This document shows, piece by piece, positions 35,177-47,177 of a stretch of DNA of 64,000 nt. The stretch is from Gonium pectorale (Eukaryota > Chlorophyta > Chlorophyceae > Chlamydomonadales > Volvocaceae). A program made the position numbers and the translations under genes. The stretch covers positions 1,456,281 to 1,520,280 of the forward strand of contig LSYV01000006.1 of assembly GCA_001584585.1 (NCBI GenBank), in the 5' to 3' direction. The notes beneath the pieces were generated by a model. The model was not told where the DNA came from and searched no databases. It worked only from the letters and a program-made list of their open reading frames with translations. The number at the start of each line of letters is the position of its first letter. Within the stretch, counting starts at the first letter, position 1.

Positions 35177-38100
35177 TCATCTTAAGGCCTTGAGTGAAGC
35201 TGGCGGGGTGGCCGTGCCTAATGGGCCTGCCGCGCCCCGTACTAGTCCGTCTGCCCCGCCCACGGCCCTTGGCGTTATGTTCTGGACTTGCAGGTCCAGC
35301 TCGCCTCGCACAGAGGCGCCTATGTGCTGGAGCCGCTCGATAGCGAGCGTGCGGGCCTGCGGGTACAGCCTGGCAATCTCTCGGGTAAGGTTCAGGGAGC
35401 GGTCGTCGTGGCCCACGTGAATGGCCGCCATGCGGAGGAGGTCCTGCAGGCAAAGCGATGGCACAACGGCGTCCAACGTGGTATTTTGGATGGCCAAAGA
35501 CAAGGGGTTATGTGGGCCAGAGGACCTGCGCGGGCGCTTGCCGCAATCCTCACCCAGCTCCCCCCTCCATCCCCGGCCGCTGCAGGAAATTCCCGGCCGC
35601 GGGCTCCGTCACGCTCGGCTGAGAAGCTATCCCACCTGGAGGAAGTCAGCATGGAGCGCCGCCGTGTTGTCCACAACCTCCTGAAGCGACTGCAGGTTGG
35701 CGGTCCGTGCGTCCATGACGCGGCCCTGTGGACAGGCAGGCGCGCGTGCAGGATGGGGAGACACGGGAACGGCGGAAGGCACGATTGTGGCGAGGGGACG
35801 CAAGCCCTGCCGCGAGGGGGACGCAAACCCCTCGGTTTCGAATGCACGACAATTTATATTGGGAGGAGGTACGCAGCCTCCTGTGCGCAGTCCCCTCTAA
35901 AGTCGCCTCCCCTCCCCCCCTCCCCTCCTACGTCTTCCCCACCCGTTAGCCACACCCTCACGCCCTACCCGCTTTCCCCCTTCCTGTGCACATGCGCACA
36001 TGCCGTGCAACACCCTCCGCTCTTCAGCCTTCGTCGCCGCAAGCCCTTGTGTTCCCTGCCCTGTCTCCACGCTGCCCCGTGCCCGCGCGAAGGAACCGCG
36101 GCGCACCGCACCGGGTGGTTGCTCATCTCGTGCTGGCTCAAGGACAGCCCCGGGTCGGTGATGGCTATCCCGTTCATCCAGAAGCACAGCGAGGCCAGGC
36201 GGTCCCCGTGGGCCTCGGCCTGTCAGGGGGCGGTGGCGGGCGAGGGGGGGAGTGCTGGAGGATCATCCCGGGTGGCGCGCTGGCAGACTACGGGGCGAGT
36301 GTACGGAGAGCCTAATTGGCGGCGCAGGGCCGCGGATTCAGAGAGGGCGTGCGCGCTAGATGCAATCGACCAGCTTCTCAAACCTCTTACGACGCACGCC
36401 ATCCCCGCTGAAAAAGCCGCCGCATGTTTTCGCGGCGCATGGATCAGTGCAAGCAGCCGGTCCCTTGCTTACAAACCTTCAGCGACAGAGGCTTGGCCGA
36501 CATGTTCTTCAGGTCATCGTAGTAGCACTTGAGGGCCTCCTTCAAGGGGATCTGTCGCGGAGCGCAAAGGCACCTGATGCGGTGGACTGTTGATGATAGG
36601 AGGAACAGGCTTTGCGGAACACCGGTTTGGCCCCCTCGCTGCAACATCTCAAAGCTCTTTGCGCATCCTAGGCCGCGGCGCGTGTTCATGCAGTTCCATC
36701 GGTTCAAGTCCAGCGGCTGCGCTGCCCTGCCGATGCTTTACCCTGTGCACAGCCCGCGCTTCTCCCCTCGCAACCAGCCGCATGGCCCCTTGCCCCGCCG
36801 CCCCTTGCCGTGCCATACAGCCCTGGCGCTCTCAACCCCGAACCTGCTGGCACCCGTTCCCAGCCACGCGCCGGCAGCGGCCGGTCGCGAGCCCACCGCT
36901 GCAGCACCGCTGTTGCAGCTCACCTGGCGCATGGCCCCCACCGATATGAGCACCCCCGAGCCGCCGTGGAAGTGCGGGTAGTCGCACACCGTCGGGTAAT
37001 GGCGGCCGGGCAGCCCGTAGAGCCGGCTCTCCGGAGACCACTTTAAGGGCCGCTTGCGGGAAAGCGACTGTGCACGGGTGGCGGGAGTATGGCAAGGCGC
37101 AAACCAGCGGCAGTAAGCAAGTGACGGCTCGACTGTCTCAGCACGGGGCCGACCGCCCTGCCTACTGCCCCATCACACCGCATTCACTTCATCTGCGTAC
37201 AGCCCTCGCGACACCGGAATCAAACACGCGCAGCTGACCCACATGTTGCGCTAACGTGTTTTTGTTTGCTTGTTCACACCGGTGGCCATAGCCTTAGCGC
37301 ACCTCCCGCTCTCCCGTCACGTTGAGCGTGTACTCGCAGGCCAGATCGGGGGTGCAGGGGCAGCCGGCGGGCGGCACGGGCGGCTGGTGGAACACAGTTG
37401 GCTTCTGGCCCGGCCTGAGGTGTGGCGGGTACTTGTCGGGGCGCACCGCCGCCATGGCCCGGTACGCCTCGGTCACGTGGCAGGGCAGGCAGCGGGGCGC
37501 CTCCGTCAGGTAGCGTTTGCGTTTGTGCCACAGCACGTCTGGGCGGGGCGAAGGTGTGGTCGGGTTGGGAGTTGAGGGGGAACAGGTTGGGAGGTCGGGG
37601 GCGTCCGGAACGTACCAGCACCTTGGCAGTAAACTAGTGCCCCAAGTCCTGTCGCAGTGAGGTAAGTGACCACGGTACTGCCAGTACATCCGTACCCCGT
37701 ACACCTGCCTGAGATCACGTACGGAAGGTCGGGATCGTAGTCCCGGAGCAGGTCCTTGACACCTTCCGCGAAGAAGAACGTGTCCTGAAGCATGTGGAGA
37801 TGGGGCAGCAAACACGCAATCGGGCTCATCGAGAATGGAGGGACGAGGCCGTAGGACGAGTATGGACCTGGTCGCCCATGCGGATGCGCATACCCTCCGC
37901 ACAAGCACCGGCCCCGGGATGGTCCTCCAGTTCCAGGAGTGTCAGGGCGCGAGCGCGAGCTCAGCGCTGTGCAACGCTGGATGCTGCAAACAGGGAGATT
38001 ATGGCAGCGGCCCACAGCCCCAGTGCGCCCATGAGCTGCTGCCAGCACTCGGCTAATCCATTGTTTAAACCCGCGCCTACATCATCACCGTACAGCATCC

Positions 38101-38737
38101 AGCGGTACGTGTCTCCCAGAGCGAGGTGCGCCAGCCAGGGCGCCAGGGCTACTCGCGTGTCGCCCGGCTTCTTTGGGTCGGGCCGATCCGGCCAGTACAG
38201 GTACGTCTCGTTGAGACTATTGCCCAGGCTCGTATTGAGCCGTTTCGCTAGCCCTTCATCCTGGAGGGAGGGAAGGGCGCACCAACCCAAGAGGACAAGA
38301 AGAGGACGCAAGAGGACAATCCGTGAGGCATGGTGCAGAGTCGGCAAATCTCGGATTGCAGCATGTCAGCCTTGCGACACGATAGCAAGTCGTCAGTATC
38401 TGATTTGTGCGGTCGCCGCACTGTGTAGATGCATGGACACGTAACAAGTTGTGTGGGAAGCTAGCCCGACCGGATGGCGGAGGTTGGGAAGGGAGACCGT
38501 CCACTTGCGCACCTCGAGCACATACACAGTCCTCAGCGACGTTGAATTGCGCGCTGCCCGCGCCGTAAGTTGTGCCAGCTCCAGTCTCCTTGTGCACGAG
38601 CCCCTGACCTGGACCAGCTCGGAGTCGCGCAGCTCGCGCTGGGCGCATGACGCCAGCAGACAACAGCGCGCCAGAAAGGCGCTGAGCAACAGCCTCCTTC
38701 TATTATCATATGTCATGGCTAGAGCTGTCATGGCCAT
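35177..38737 (-). CDS. Fringe/DUF604-like glycosyltransferase (GT31-type)
   Basis: Exons in sense order: 38513-38737, 38081-38260, 37709-37784, 37303-37538, 36924-37067, 36477-36551, 36112-36219, 35636-35725, 35177-35443. Phases agree and give 466 aa. Family evidence: WMLYGDDDTFFF with the DDD metal/nucleotide-sugar motif at 134-136, split by an intron; VKDLLRDYDPDLPYVIS; APRCLPCH; HFHGGSGVLIS, matching the GGxGF segment of Fringe-type enzymes; and HGDRLASLCFWMNGI. This order is that of plant DUF604 proteins. The N-terminal 35 residues include a hydrophobic stretch (LLLSAFLARCCLLASCA), fitting a Golgi signal anchor. Three ATGs lie close together; I took the first in frame. Intron 3 appears to be GC-AG (TCAG|GCAGGT), because only that junction restores YVISDVLWH. 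The 3' end is the least certain part. Acceptor sugar unknown. Confidence 0.75.
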
Positions 38738-38938
38738 GCCAACCGCCAGCGACAGCTGGTTCCGTTTTCCTTCATCCAAAAGTACTGTATTTATGATCTG
38801 TGTTGTATTGTCGGTGCGTCGCGGCGCCCTTCTGCAGTTCTGCTACTTGGGTGAGCGCAAAGCAAACGTGAATTCGCGTACACGTTCAGCCCAGTCGGAC
38901 TGCATATATATGGTACTCATTGTTACATAGCTATAAAT
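38738..38938. promoter_or_regulatory. 201-bp divergent promoter
   Basis: The glycosyltransferase (-) and the TRM10-like gene (+) start 201 bases apart in opposite directions. The gap is clearly AT-richer than the flanking exons and has TATA-like words on both sides: TATAAATAT just before the + start and a TATTTAT stretch near 38790 for the - side. Both 5' UTRs and their promoters must fit here, so a shared bidirectional promoter is likely. Confidence 0.6.
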
Positions 38939-41900
38939 ATGATTGGAATGGATTCTCATGACAAGCGCGTTGTGCACGGTGCCCCACTGCCGGACGGCGG
39001 CGCGTGGGAGGGCTTGCAAGCAGTGCAGTCAGGCGCTGGCGACTGCACAGAGGAGCCTAGCACTTCGGGACGGGTATGTGAACGCTCGGCGTGCACTGGG
39101 GGCTTGCTCGGGGCGACGATGGTTGGGGGTGGGCACGACACGAATCCTGGCATATGAGCGATGCCCCTTCTCCTCCTTCTGCCCTTTTGACTTGTTTCAC
39201 CCCTTGCGCACCCGGGCTTTTGTTTCCCTGACCGGCCCGTCTTGAGCACTACAATACAGTGCGCCGTACCACGCACCCTGTGCCAGCCATGCCACCACCC
39301 ACGAGGACCGGATATTCCTGTTCATCCTGGCCGCCCGACAGGATGCATCCAAGGCACAGCGGGACGAGCAGTGGGAGGCGCGGCGGCGCTTCAACAACAT
39401 GCGGCGGCGGGAGAAGACCAAGGAGTCGCACCGCAAGCGGGCGGCGGCGGCGCGGTGCGCATGCGTGACGCCCCTCTGGCGGTGCCGCTTAACGCCTGGG
39501 ATATAGTTAAGGAGCGCGGGACCCCTGTGAACAGTACATGCGGGTTGGCTGCCGGGCGGCGGGAACCGTAGCTGCTGGCGGCAAAGGCGGCCCGCACCCC
39601 GACGCGCACCCCCTACGGATGGCTTTCCGACCGCTCCTCGCCGCTCGCCAACACTGCCGCCCTGCCCCTTCCACCCACCCAACACCGCTCCCGTATCCTC
39701 CAGCGCGCAACAGGAGGAGCTATTGTCCGGCATGACTCCGGAGCAGGAGGCCGCGTGGCGGACCGCGCGCCGGGCGGCGCGCGCGGCGCGGGCTGCCGAG
39801 GAGGCGGCGCAGCTGGAGCGGGTGGCAGCGGCGCTGGCGGCCGGCGGCCCCTGTGGCGGGCCAAGTGCGGCGCTGCGGGTGGCCATAGACTGCTCGTTCT
39901 CTCCGTCTGCGCCGCCCAAGGAGGTGCGGTCCGCTGCCAGTGCCGAGGTGCTGGCGGGCCCAGGCGGCCGCGGACCTCGGTGTGAGCGTTTGGGCGGGCC
40001 GTCCGCAAAGGGAACCAGGGCGCCGCGCCAAGGGGGGAAGAGACATTGCCGGGAGAGGGGACAGAGAGGGTGCATAGTTCCGCAGGACACAACAATCGCC
40101 TGCTGGTTGTGGCCGCGGGTTGACAAGCCCCGCCTGGATTGCCGTCCCTGTTGGCCCTCCGCGTAGCACCATCATTTCACAACGGGCCTGTCCGACCAAT
40201 GCCGCCCTACTGTTGAAATGAAACGACGCATACGACGAGCGTAAGCGCGAAAGTGATGGTGTTGTTGTAGGACCCAGCTCCAGAGGTAGTCGAAGGGGTG
40301 ATGTCCCTGCACGTTAGCTCGGCGGCGACCACCACCGTAGCTCCCGATGCGGCCCAGAATTCTCTCTGGGGTGACCCTGTGAAATGCCGTGCTGGGATGC
40401 GCCTAGTCTGGTCTACGTGCCGCCCTAGTGTGCGGCCCAAGCATCATTAGCTGCATCGTCGACTCCCGTCTTCCCAACGTCGCATACAGCATATGACACC
40501 GCAGGCCACTCCCTCCCGTTGCTCCTCGCGCCCCCGCCTCCTAAACCTCCACCACCACCCCACTACCGCCCCACCACCACCCCACCACCACCCCACCACC
40601 ACCCCACCACCACCCCGGCCCACAGATGCGCAGCCTGTGCAAGCAGATTGAGAACGCCTCCGCTACCAACAAGCGCCACCCGCGGCCCGCCTGCCTTACG
40701 CTGACCAACTGGAGCGAGCAGCTGGCGGCGCTGGCGGCGCCGTGCGGCGGCGACGGCTGGCGCGTGCTGCGACTGGCGCAGGGGCCGGCGGAGGCCTTCG
40801 GGGCGGACCGGGTGAGCAGGGGGAGCGTGACAGCGACGCACATGATCGATAAGGGATCCGGAGTGGATCCATGGATCTATTAGGGGTGCAATGTAATCAA
40901 AATAGTGGGCCATTCCAGAGCCGGCACCCGCAGAGCGTACCATCCGGTCTGGCTGCGGTCGTTTTGCGGTGCGACGCCGTCAGCTGCGGACCGCGTTTCG
41001 ATGCCACGGGATGACCCGAACACGCTTCGCCACGCCTCCCCTCGTCCCCGGGGGCAGTCATCAGCAAGACCCAGGCCCCTGACGCTGCGCTCCCGACTCC
41101 CGACCCTCCACAGACAAGTCACCTCCCCCCACCCCAACCCCAAACCCCACCCCAACCCCAGCCCACGCATCGCATCTGCCGCCGCCGCCGCCGCCACAGG
41201 TGGTGGTTCTGAGCCCCGACGCCACGGAGCCGCTCACGTCGGTGGACTGCGAGCACGCCTACGTCATCGGCGGCATCGTGGATCGGACACACCGCAAGGG
41301 GCTCACGCTCGGTTTCGCGGTGAGGGGGGTTTGGCTCAGCGGGGCCTCTGGGTCGGCGAAGAAGGTCTCGGGGTCAAGCGGGTAAGGGATGGCGCCTCGC
41401 GGGATAGAAGCCTATCCAATGGCCGTGGCATCGTGGCTCCGTGGCTTCGAGGCCGGGGGTGACTGGATGGGCTGTCCAGCTGCTGCGACACCAACGGCAA
41501 GCGGAGGGCACATGGCCGCCGCGCCGCCCACGCCCCCCACGGCGGCTCCTGACGCTACCCCTCGTGCATTGCTGCGCGCGCAGGAGTCCCAGGGCCTGGC
41601 GTGCAGGCGACTGCCCATCGCGGAGTACGCGGAGCCGCTGGGCCTGGTCAAGGGCACTCGCAAGTGGTGGGTCCGTGGGGCTAGGTTGGTCATGCTACGG
41701 CAGCCCCAGAAGGCCGCGCGCAGGTGGAGACTTCCCTGAGGGCCGATGAAGACCCACAGGACCACGTTTGTCGGGTTGGATGTACCGGGTTTGCAGCCCC
41801 CCGTGGTGCAAGCATGTGGTTGCGAAGATGGATGCCGGCAGTGCTGAGGTGACCGGTGGACCGACATTACCCGTCAGCCATCGCCGTACAGCCGTGTTCT

Positions 41901-42730
41901 GTCAACCGCGGAACCGACAGACCGCCCTTCCCAACTGCCCGCAGCCCGGTGCTCAACATTGATGACGTGGTACGAGCGCTGCTCATCCAGCACGAGACGG
42001 GTGAGCTCTGCACGAGAGACGGACTGGGCGGTCGGCGATATGCCCCCCGCAGCACCTGACAACCAGGCCAACGCGGGGGTGTCGCGCGGATTCCTCCGCC
42101 CGTGAGGATCTGCCCTCGGATACCTCTGCCCGGCTGCACACCAACCATCAGAGCTTTGCGTGTGGACAGTCCTAGGGACCACGGGACGCTCTACCATGCT
42201 CGCCGTCGTTCCCCGCGCTACCATTGTTTGTCCGCGTGGGACTTGTGGAAGCTGCTGCGAATGTGTCCCATCGTCGTTAAGCGCCTGGCACGCTGCTGCC
42301 CGCAGGAGATTGGGTCAAGGCACTGGATGCCGCCATCCCCGCTCGCAAGCGCAAGCCGCAGATCATGGGCTTCACGGAGCCAGCCTCGTCCTCCAGCCGC
42401 GCCGCGTCGGAGCCGCCGCCGGAGCCGGCGCAGCAGCAGCAGCCCAACGGCTGCAATGATGCAGGGGGCGACAGAGAGGGCGATGGCACACAGGGCGGCG
42501 CAGGGCGCAAGGGGCTGGAGGCTCGTGTGGAGGAGGAGGCGGCGGCTGTCGCTGTTGTTTCTGGGGAGAACGCGGTGGCGCCTGGGGCGTCGGGCAGCGA
42601 GGGTCGCAGTGGAGAGGACGGGAAGGGCAGCGGATGCGGCGAGCAGGGGACCGGTGCGGAGGCTGACCAAGGAGAGGTGGCTGCGGCATATACGGCGGCC
42701 GTAGAGCTGTTGGGCCTGAAGATAGAGTAG
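38939..42730 (+). CDS. TRM10-type tRNA (purine-9-N1)-methyltransferase
   Basis: SPOUT-fold, SAM-dependent enzyme that methylates N1 of purine 9 in tRNAs. Exons: 38939-39073, 39342-39464, 39714-39923, 40626-40811, 41200-41319, 41584-41666, 41945-42000, 42306-42730 (TAG). Phases agree and give 445 aa. Domains: an acidic N-terminus; a basic Arg/Lys helix (about 46-120) as in TRM10 proteins; RVAIDCSFSP; MRSLCKQIENASATNKR; VVVLSPDA; then the signature YVIGGIVDRTHRKG (239-252), whose Asp246 corresponds to the conserved catalytic-pocket Asp; CRRLPIAEY; CPVLNIDDVVRALL; and DWVKALDAAIPARKR. After that comes a roughly 110-residue low-complexity tail rich in Ala, Glu and Gly. The donor at 39464 (GCATGC|GTGACG) was chosen to keep phase and is the weakest junction. 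A nuclear or cytosolic enzyme is expected; no organelle peptide is evident. Confidence 0.88.
40548..40616. repeat. CCACCACCCC tandem repeat in a TRM10 intron
   Basis: A roughly 10-base unit of C and A repeats about seven times, ending just before the acceptor of exon 40626-40811. It acts as an extended polypyrimidine-like, purine-poor tract. Confidence 0.8.
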
Positions 42731-43312
42731 CCGGTGTGTACCACAGTATACTTCCTTGCCTCTTAACTTTGGCGCCAACTGCTTAAGGCATCCCAATGCG
42801 AAGTCCTGGTGTGGAACCGTGTATCGCGTGTCGGGCGTGCTTGTCTTATGGCTCGACGGAATGGGATGGCCACGAAGGCGTGTCGGGCGTGCATGCTTTT
42901 GCACCGTGCCGCTCAGTAAATCTGTTCACGATCCCATATGCTACAGGTAATTCATTGACCAAAAGACGGGGAAGTGGGGTTGGGGAGCGAAGTGACCCAG
43001 AACACACGAAACACATGTGTACGGCATAGGCGGCGAGTGGGTTTGAGTCATTATCAACTATAAGGCTTGCAATGAGTGTTTGCGTTCGTATCGTGCATGT
43101 ACGCAGAAGACTTACCCTACACTCGCAAAGAGCATTCTAGGTTCTCTGTGGAAGGCGGAATTACTATTGCCATATGTGCAGTTGCAACTGTATGCTCTCC
43201 TTCTGACCGGGCGCCTTAGACGTGAACAATGATGGTGGCGTCGCGATAGTCGGCGGTATCGCGTCACGGCGATCGCCTGCCTCATGGCCAACTAGGACGT
43301 TGAATAGATCTA
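42731..43312 (+). other. TRM10 3' UTR and promoter of the next gene
   Basis: Two genes on the same strand are separated by 582 bases of lower GC content. No gene, RNA or clear TGTAA signal was recognised. Confidence 0.45.
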
Positions 43313-46300
43313 ATGCAAGCACATTTAGAGTCGCAAAAGTCCTGGCGACTAGGTCGGCACCAGCGGCACCCATCGCTCCTGCCTGCCACAACTTTCCAAC
43401 AGCGTCGCAGCGCGGCCTGCTCGGCAGCCCAGGATGCCCCCGACACCGCCTTCAGGCCCAGCGCTAGGCGCCCAGGCCTGGGTCGGCGAAGCGGCAAGCG
43501 GCGACCGGCCAAGCCCGAGTCGCCGCCCCCGCTCGACCGCAACGCCGCGGACAACGTCTTCCTGAACCCCGAGCAGTTCACCGTCCAGGACCAGCTCGAC
43601 GCCATGCAGCAGGCCTTCAGCCAGATGAGCGACGAGGAGCGCCAGGCCTTTGTGCAGTACCTCGGCGAGCAGCAGGCGCAAGCGGCGGGGGAGTCGTTCG
43701 CGGCGCTGCCGCCCCAGGAGCAGCAGGAGCTCCTCATGGCGCCCTTCAAGAACGCCATGAAACTGGAAAACACGGTCCTCAAGGGCACGTGGGCGGCCTT
43801 CCTCTCGTCCATCCCGCCGGCTGACGCCGCGCTGCTGCTGAAGGTCCTGCCGCGCGGCTGGTACGGAGCCAGCGACCTCAGCCGCCGGGAGATCATCGAA
43901 GGCATGAAGCGCCTGACGCGCGCCGAGCGGCGGCGGCTGCCGGCGCTGCTGGACCAGGTGTCGGAGCTGCAGACCCAGATCGCCATTACGGCGGCGGCGG
44001 AGGAGCAGGCGACGCGGCTGGCGGCGGCGCGGCGCCGCCGGCTGGCGGCGCAAAAGGGCATCACGCTGCGGGAGGACGAGCGGGACTCCGCCGCCGCTAG
44101 CGTCGGCAGCGGGGCCGAAGCGTTGGCGGCGGCCTGGGCGGGGGCTCGGGGCCCGGCGCGGCCGGCAGCCGGCGGCGGCGGCGAGACGGAGGAAGGGAAG
44201 GAGGAGGGTGCCGTCGAGGACATCTCCAGCTTCCTGGACAGAGTGCAGGAGCGGCTCCGGCGGCAACTACAGGCAGGCGAAGACGCGGGCGGCCGCGAGG
44301 ACGGAGTGTCCCAGGCCGGTGGCCGAGACGACGGCGACGCTGACCGGCGGCAGCAGCCCGGGGCGAGCACCAGCGGCCGGGGTGCCGACGGCAGCGCCAA
44401 CGGCAGCAGCGGCGGCGGTCCCGTGATCCCCGAGGTGCTCCAGGGGCGGCTGGGGCGCATGATGACGGCGTACGAGGCTTATGTGGAGGGCGGCGGCTGG
44501 GACGCGGAGGCGGCGGCGCGGGAGAGCAGCGAGATGCGCAGCCTGCTGCGGTGGGTGGCGCCGCCCTGGGGCCGTGAGGCAAGGGTCGCGATACGAGGGA
44601 AGAGTGGAGGGATTACCATAGGGAGGGGCTTGAAGCAGCAGGGGCAGGCTACGGGCGCGGCGGTGTCGTGGCGGTAGGGGGCGGGGGGTGGGCGGGAGGC
44701 TGGCTGGCGACGCGGAGCAGGCAAAACAACGCCCCCTATGTTGGTGCGGCGCTGCTGGCCCTGTGGGCCGGGCAGGAGCCGACATGAACGAGGGCGGAGC
44801 ATCGAAGGGGACGGCGGTATATGGGGGGTTGTGCGCGTGCGCAGCACTTATGTACGCGGCGTGTCGCCCAACGTGCGTTGCTGCCGTCTCCCTGCTCGTC
44901 CCCGCAGGCTTCATGCCGAAATGTCCGAGCTGGCGACAGAGGCCGCCGCCGCGGCGTCGATGGGCCCGGGGCAGCGCGCGGGTGCGGCCTCCCCTGCGGC
45001 GGTGGCTCGCGCTCTGGAGCTCCAGCGGCGGAGCGACGACCTGGCGGAGCAGGTGGCTGCGCTGCTGGAGCCGGGGGCGCGGGAGCGGCTGCAGGTGCGG
45101 GCGTCTGGCGGGAGGGGAGGATGTCCGACAGGGGTGTGGGGGCTTGACGGTGGCAGCGGAGCAGCGGATGCGTACCTGTCGTGGGCGTGTGGGCCCCAGT
45201 TACCCACGCACTAGAGTGAACACGCAGTACGGCAGTTAGAGAGTACGGCAGCTACAGAGTACGGCGGCAAAGGATACTGCATGGGCTCGGGGATGTGTGC
45301 CGAGGGGCGTTCTGGAAGGGCCTCGAAGGGCGGTGCCTCGGTGGAGCTGGTTGTCGGGCTGGGGCACCGCAGGGCGCAGGAGCGACTGCACACCCGGAGC
45401 GACTGCACACCCGGAGCGCTGGTGCACGCTGGCGGGCGGGCGTGGGCGGCATGGGCCTGCATTGCCGGGCGATGCCAGTCCCATGTGACCACGGGAGTGG
45501 GAGGGGCTGCGAGGGCGGCTGCACCTAGCTGGACCCGCTTCAGGGGTGGTGGGTGTCACTCACGACCCGCCCACTGCCTGATGCCAAGCCCCTCACTTTG
45601 GCCGTGTCAGCCCCACCTCCCGCGCTCGCACGTCGAAGTCTCACAGGTCGTCTGCAACTACGTCAAGACCACTACAAGTTCTTCCATTGAGTACAGTGTG
45701 CGATTCGGTGTCCGCGACGCGACCCGTTTCCCATTCCGTATTACCCCACCTCCCGCGCTCGCACTCTCCCACGCGTTTCCACGTGCGCAGTCCGTCCCCG
45801 CTACCAGCGCCCCGTCTCCGCCCCCACCCCCCTACCCCCACCGCCCATCGGCCCCACTGCCTGCTGCGCTCCCCGCAGGATCCGGCCGCGCGCGCCGTGA
45901 TCCGCTACATGGAGACGCAGCTGCTGGTGCCCGACCCGGATGGCGGTATGGCCCTGGACGTGGACGAGGAGGCGCTGTCCAGGTTGGCACGTGGGAGCGG
46001 CAAGGGAGGAGAGGGGGTGGGATGGGTAAGGGCGGGCCCCAGCTTTTGTCGCCGAAATGAAGCATCTCGCAGCCGTGACCGCGACCGCGACCGCGCACCA
46101 CGGCAACTTCCGCTCCGACTGCGCCCCCCGCAGGCTGGGCCGGTTCATGCGGGCGGCCGTCAACTGGGAGGGCTACCGCGCCTTCATGACCATCTACTCG
46201 TCTCGCCACCCCGAGCTCATGCTCAGCTCAGTCATGAAGGTAGGGACTGGGGATTTAAAGTCCGAGGGCCGGCGTAGCAGCTGCGAAGGGCGGGCCGCAG

Positions 46301-47177
46301 GCTGGCGCTTCGCTAGGGGCCTCGGCACGGAAGATGGGCCTTTGGCCTGGGCCCCATGCGCTGCAGCAGGTCTTGAAGGCTGGGGATGGCGGGTTTGGAG
46401 GTGCGGGAGTGGGCGCTGCTACGCCCGGTGTGCTGGAGTAGATCTCAGCCGCGGTATGGGCGGCTTGAGAGCGGCTGCGATCCCCTGGACGCTGCCGCTG
46501 CTGCCCCTCTCTCGGCGACCCACCCTGCCACCCCTTCCCCCCCTCTCCCCCAGGCTGCCGGTATGTCGGACGGCGACGAGTGGTGGGTGGCGGAACCAGA
46601 TTCGCTGCACGACGACGACAACGACGACGATAACGACGACGGTGATGGCGACGGCGACGGGGGCTCAGCCAACAGCGCCGCTCGCGACGCCGGCTCGGGG
46701 TGGGAGGTCCCCCGGGTGCGCGTGGACTGGTCCCGCGTGGACGCCATCTCGGCCCTGGACTCGGACTGCTTGGCTTTCATGTCGGAGCTGGAGGCCACCG
46801 GCTACTCCGAAAGCACCTTCATGAAGTGGTACTTCCACCCGGTGCTGGGGCCGCGCATCCGGGCCGGCAGCCTGCTGGACCCCGCCAAGGGCGGGGTAGC
46901 GGCCGCCGCCGCCACCGCGGCAGCGGGTGTCGGAGGAGGCGGAGGCGGGGAGGAGTCGCTGGATCCGGCGGCGCTGATGATGCGGTTGCTGGGCCTGCGG
47001 CCGGGGGCGGTTCCGGAGCTGCTGCAGGAGGCGATGCGGGACGCGACGGGCGGCGGCGCACCGGAGGGGAGCGGCGGGGGCGTGGGCGGGGGCGGAACCG
47101 GGGGCGGAACCGGGGGCGCCGCGGGGAGGAGAGGGGTTGCCAGAGGCGGGGCCGGGGCGCGGCGCGGCAGTCCATAG
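43313..47177 (+). CDS. Unknown 752-aa protein, probably plastid-targeted
   Basis: Exons: 43313-44550, 44908-45094, 45879-45982, 46134-46239, 46554-47177 (TAG). Phases agree. I do not recognise the family. The first 70 residues are rich in Arg, Ser and Ala with no acidic residues until AQDAPD, as in algal chloroplast transit peptides. Residues about 75-250 form a conserved-looking helical domain (NPEQFTVQDQLDAMQQAF, MSDEERQAFVQYLGEQQ, LLLKVLPRGWYGASDLSRRE). It ends in a long charged helix (RAERRRLPALLDQVSELQ through ATRLAAARRRRLA) that may be coiled coil. After a low-complexity linker, a second ordered part (RLGRFMRAAVNWEGYRAF..., WSRVDAISALDSDCLAFM, YSESTFMKWYFHPVLGPRI) surrounds an Asp/Asn-rich acidic insert. 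The Gly-rich C-terminus is low complexity. Codon use matches its neighbours. Introns 2 and 3 contain GTACGG repeats and C-rich tracts. Confidence 0.75.

Noticed and set aside
35177..35188. A separate 12-base last exon for the glycosyltransferase
   Set aside because: The frame runs straight through from 35443 to the stop at 35177, so no extra intron is needed.
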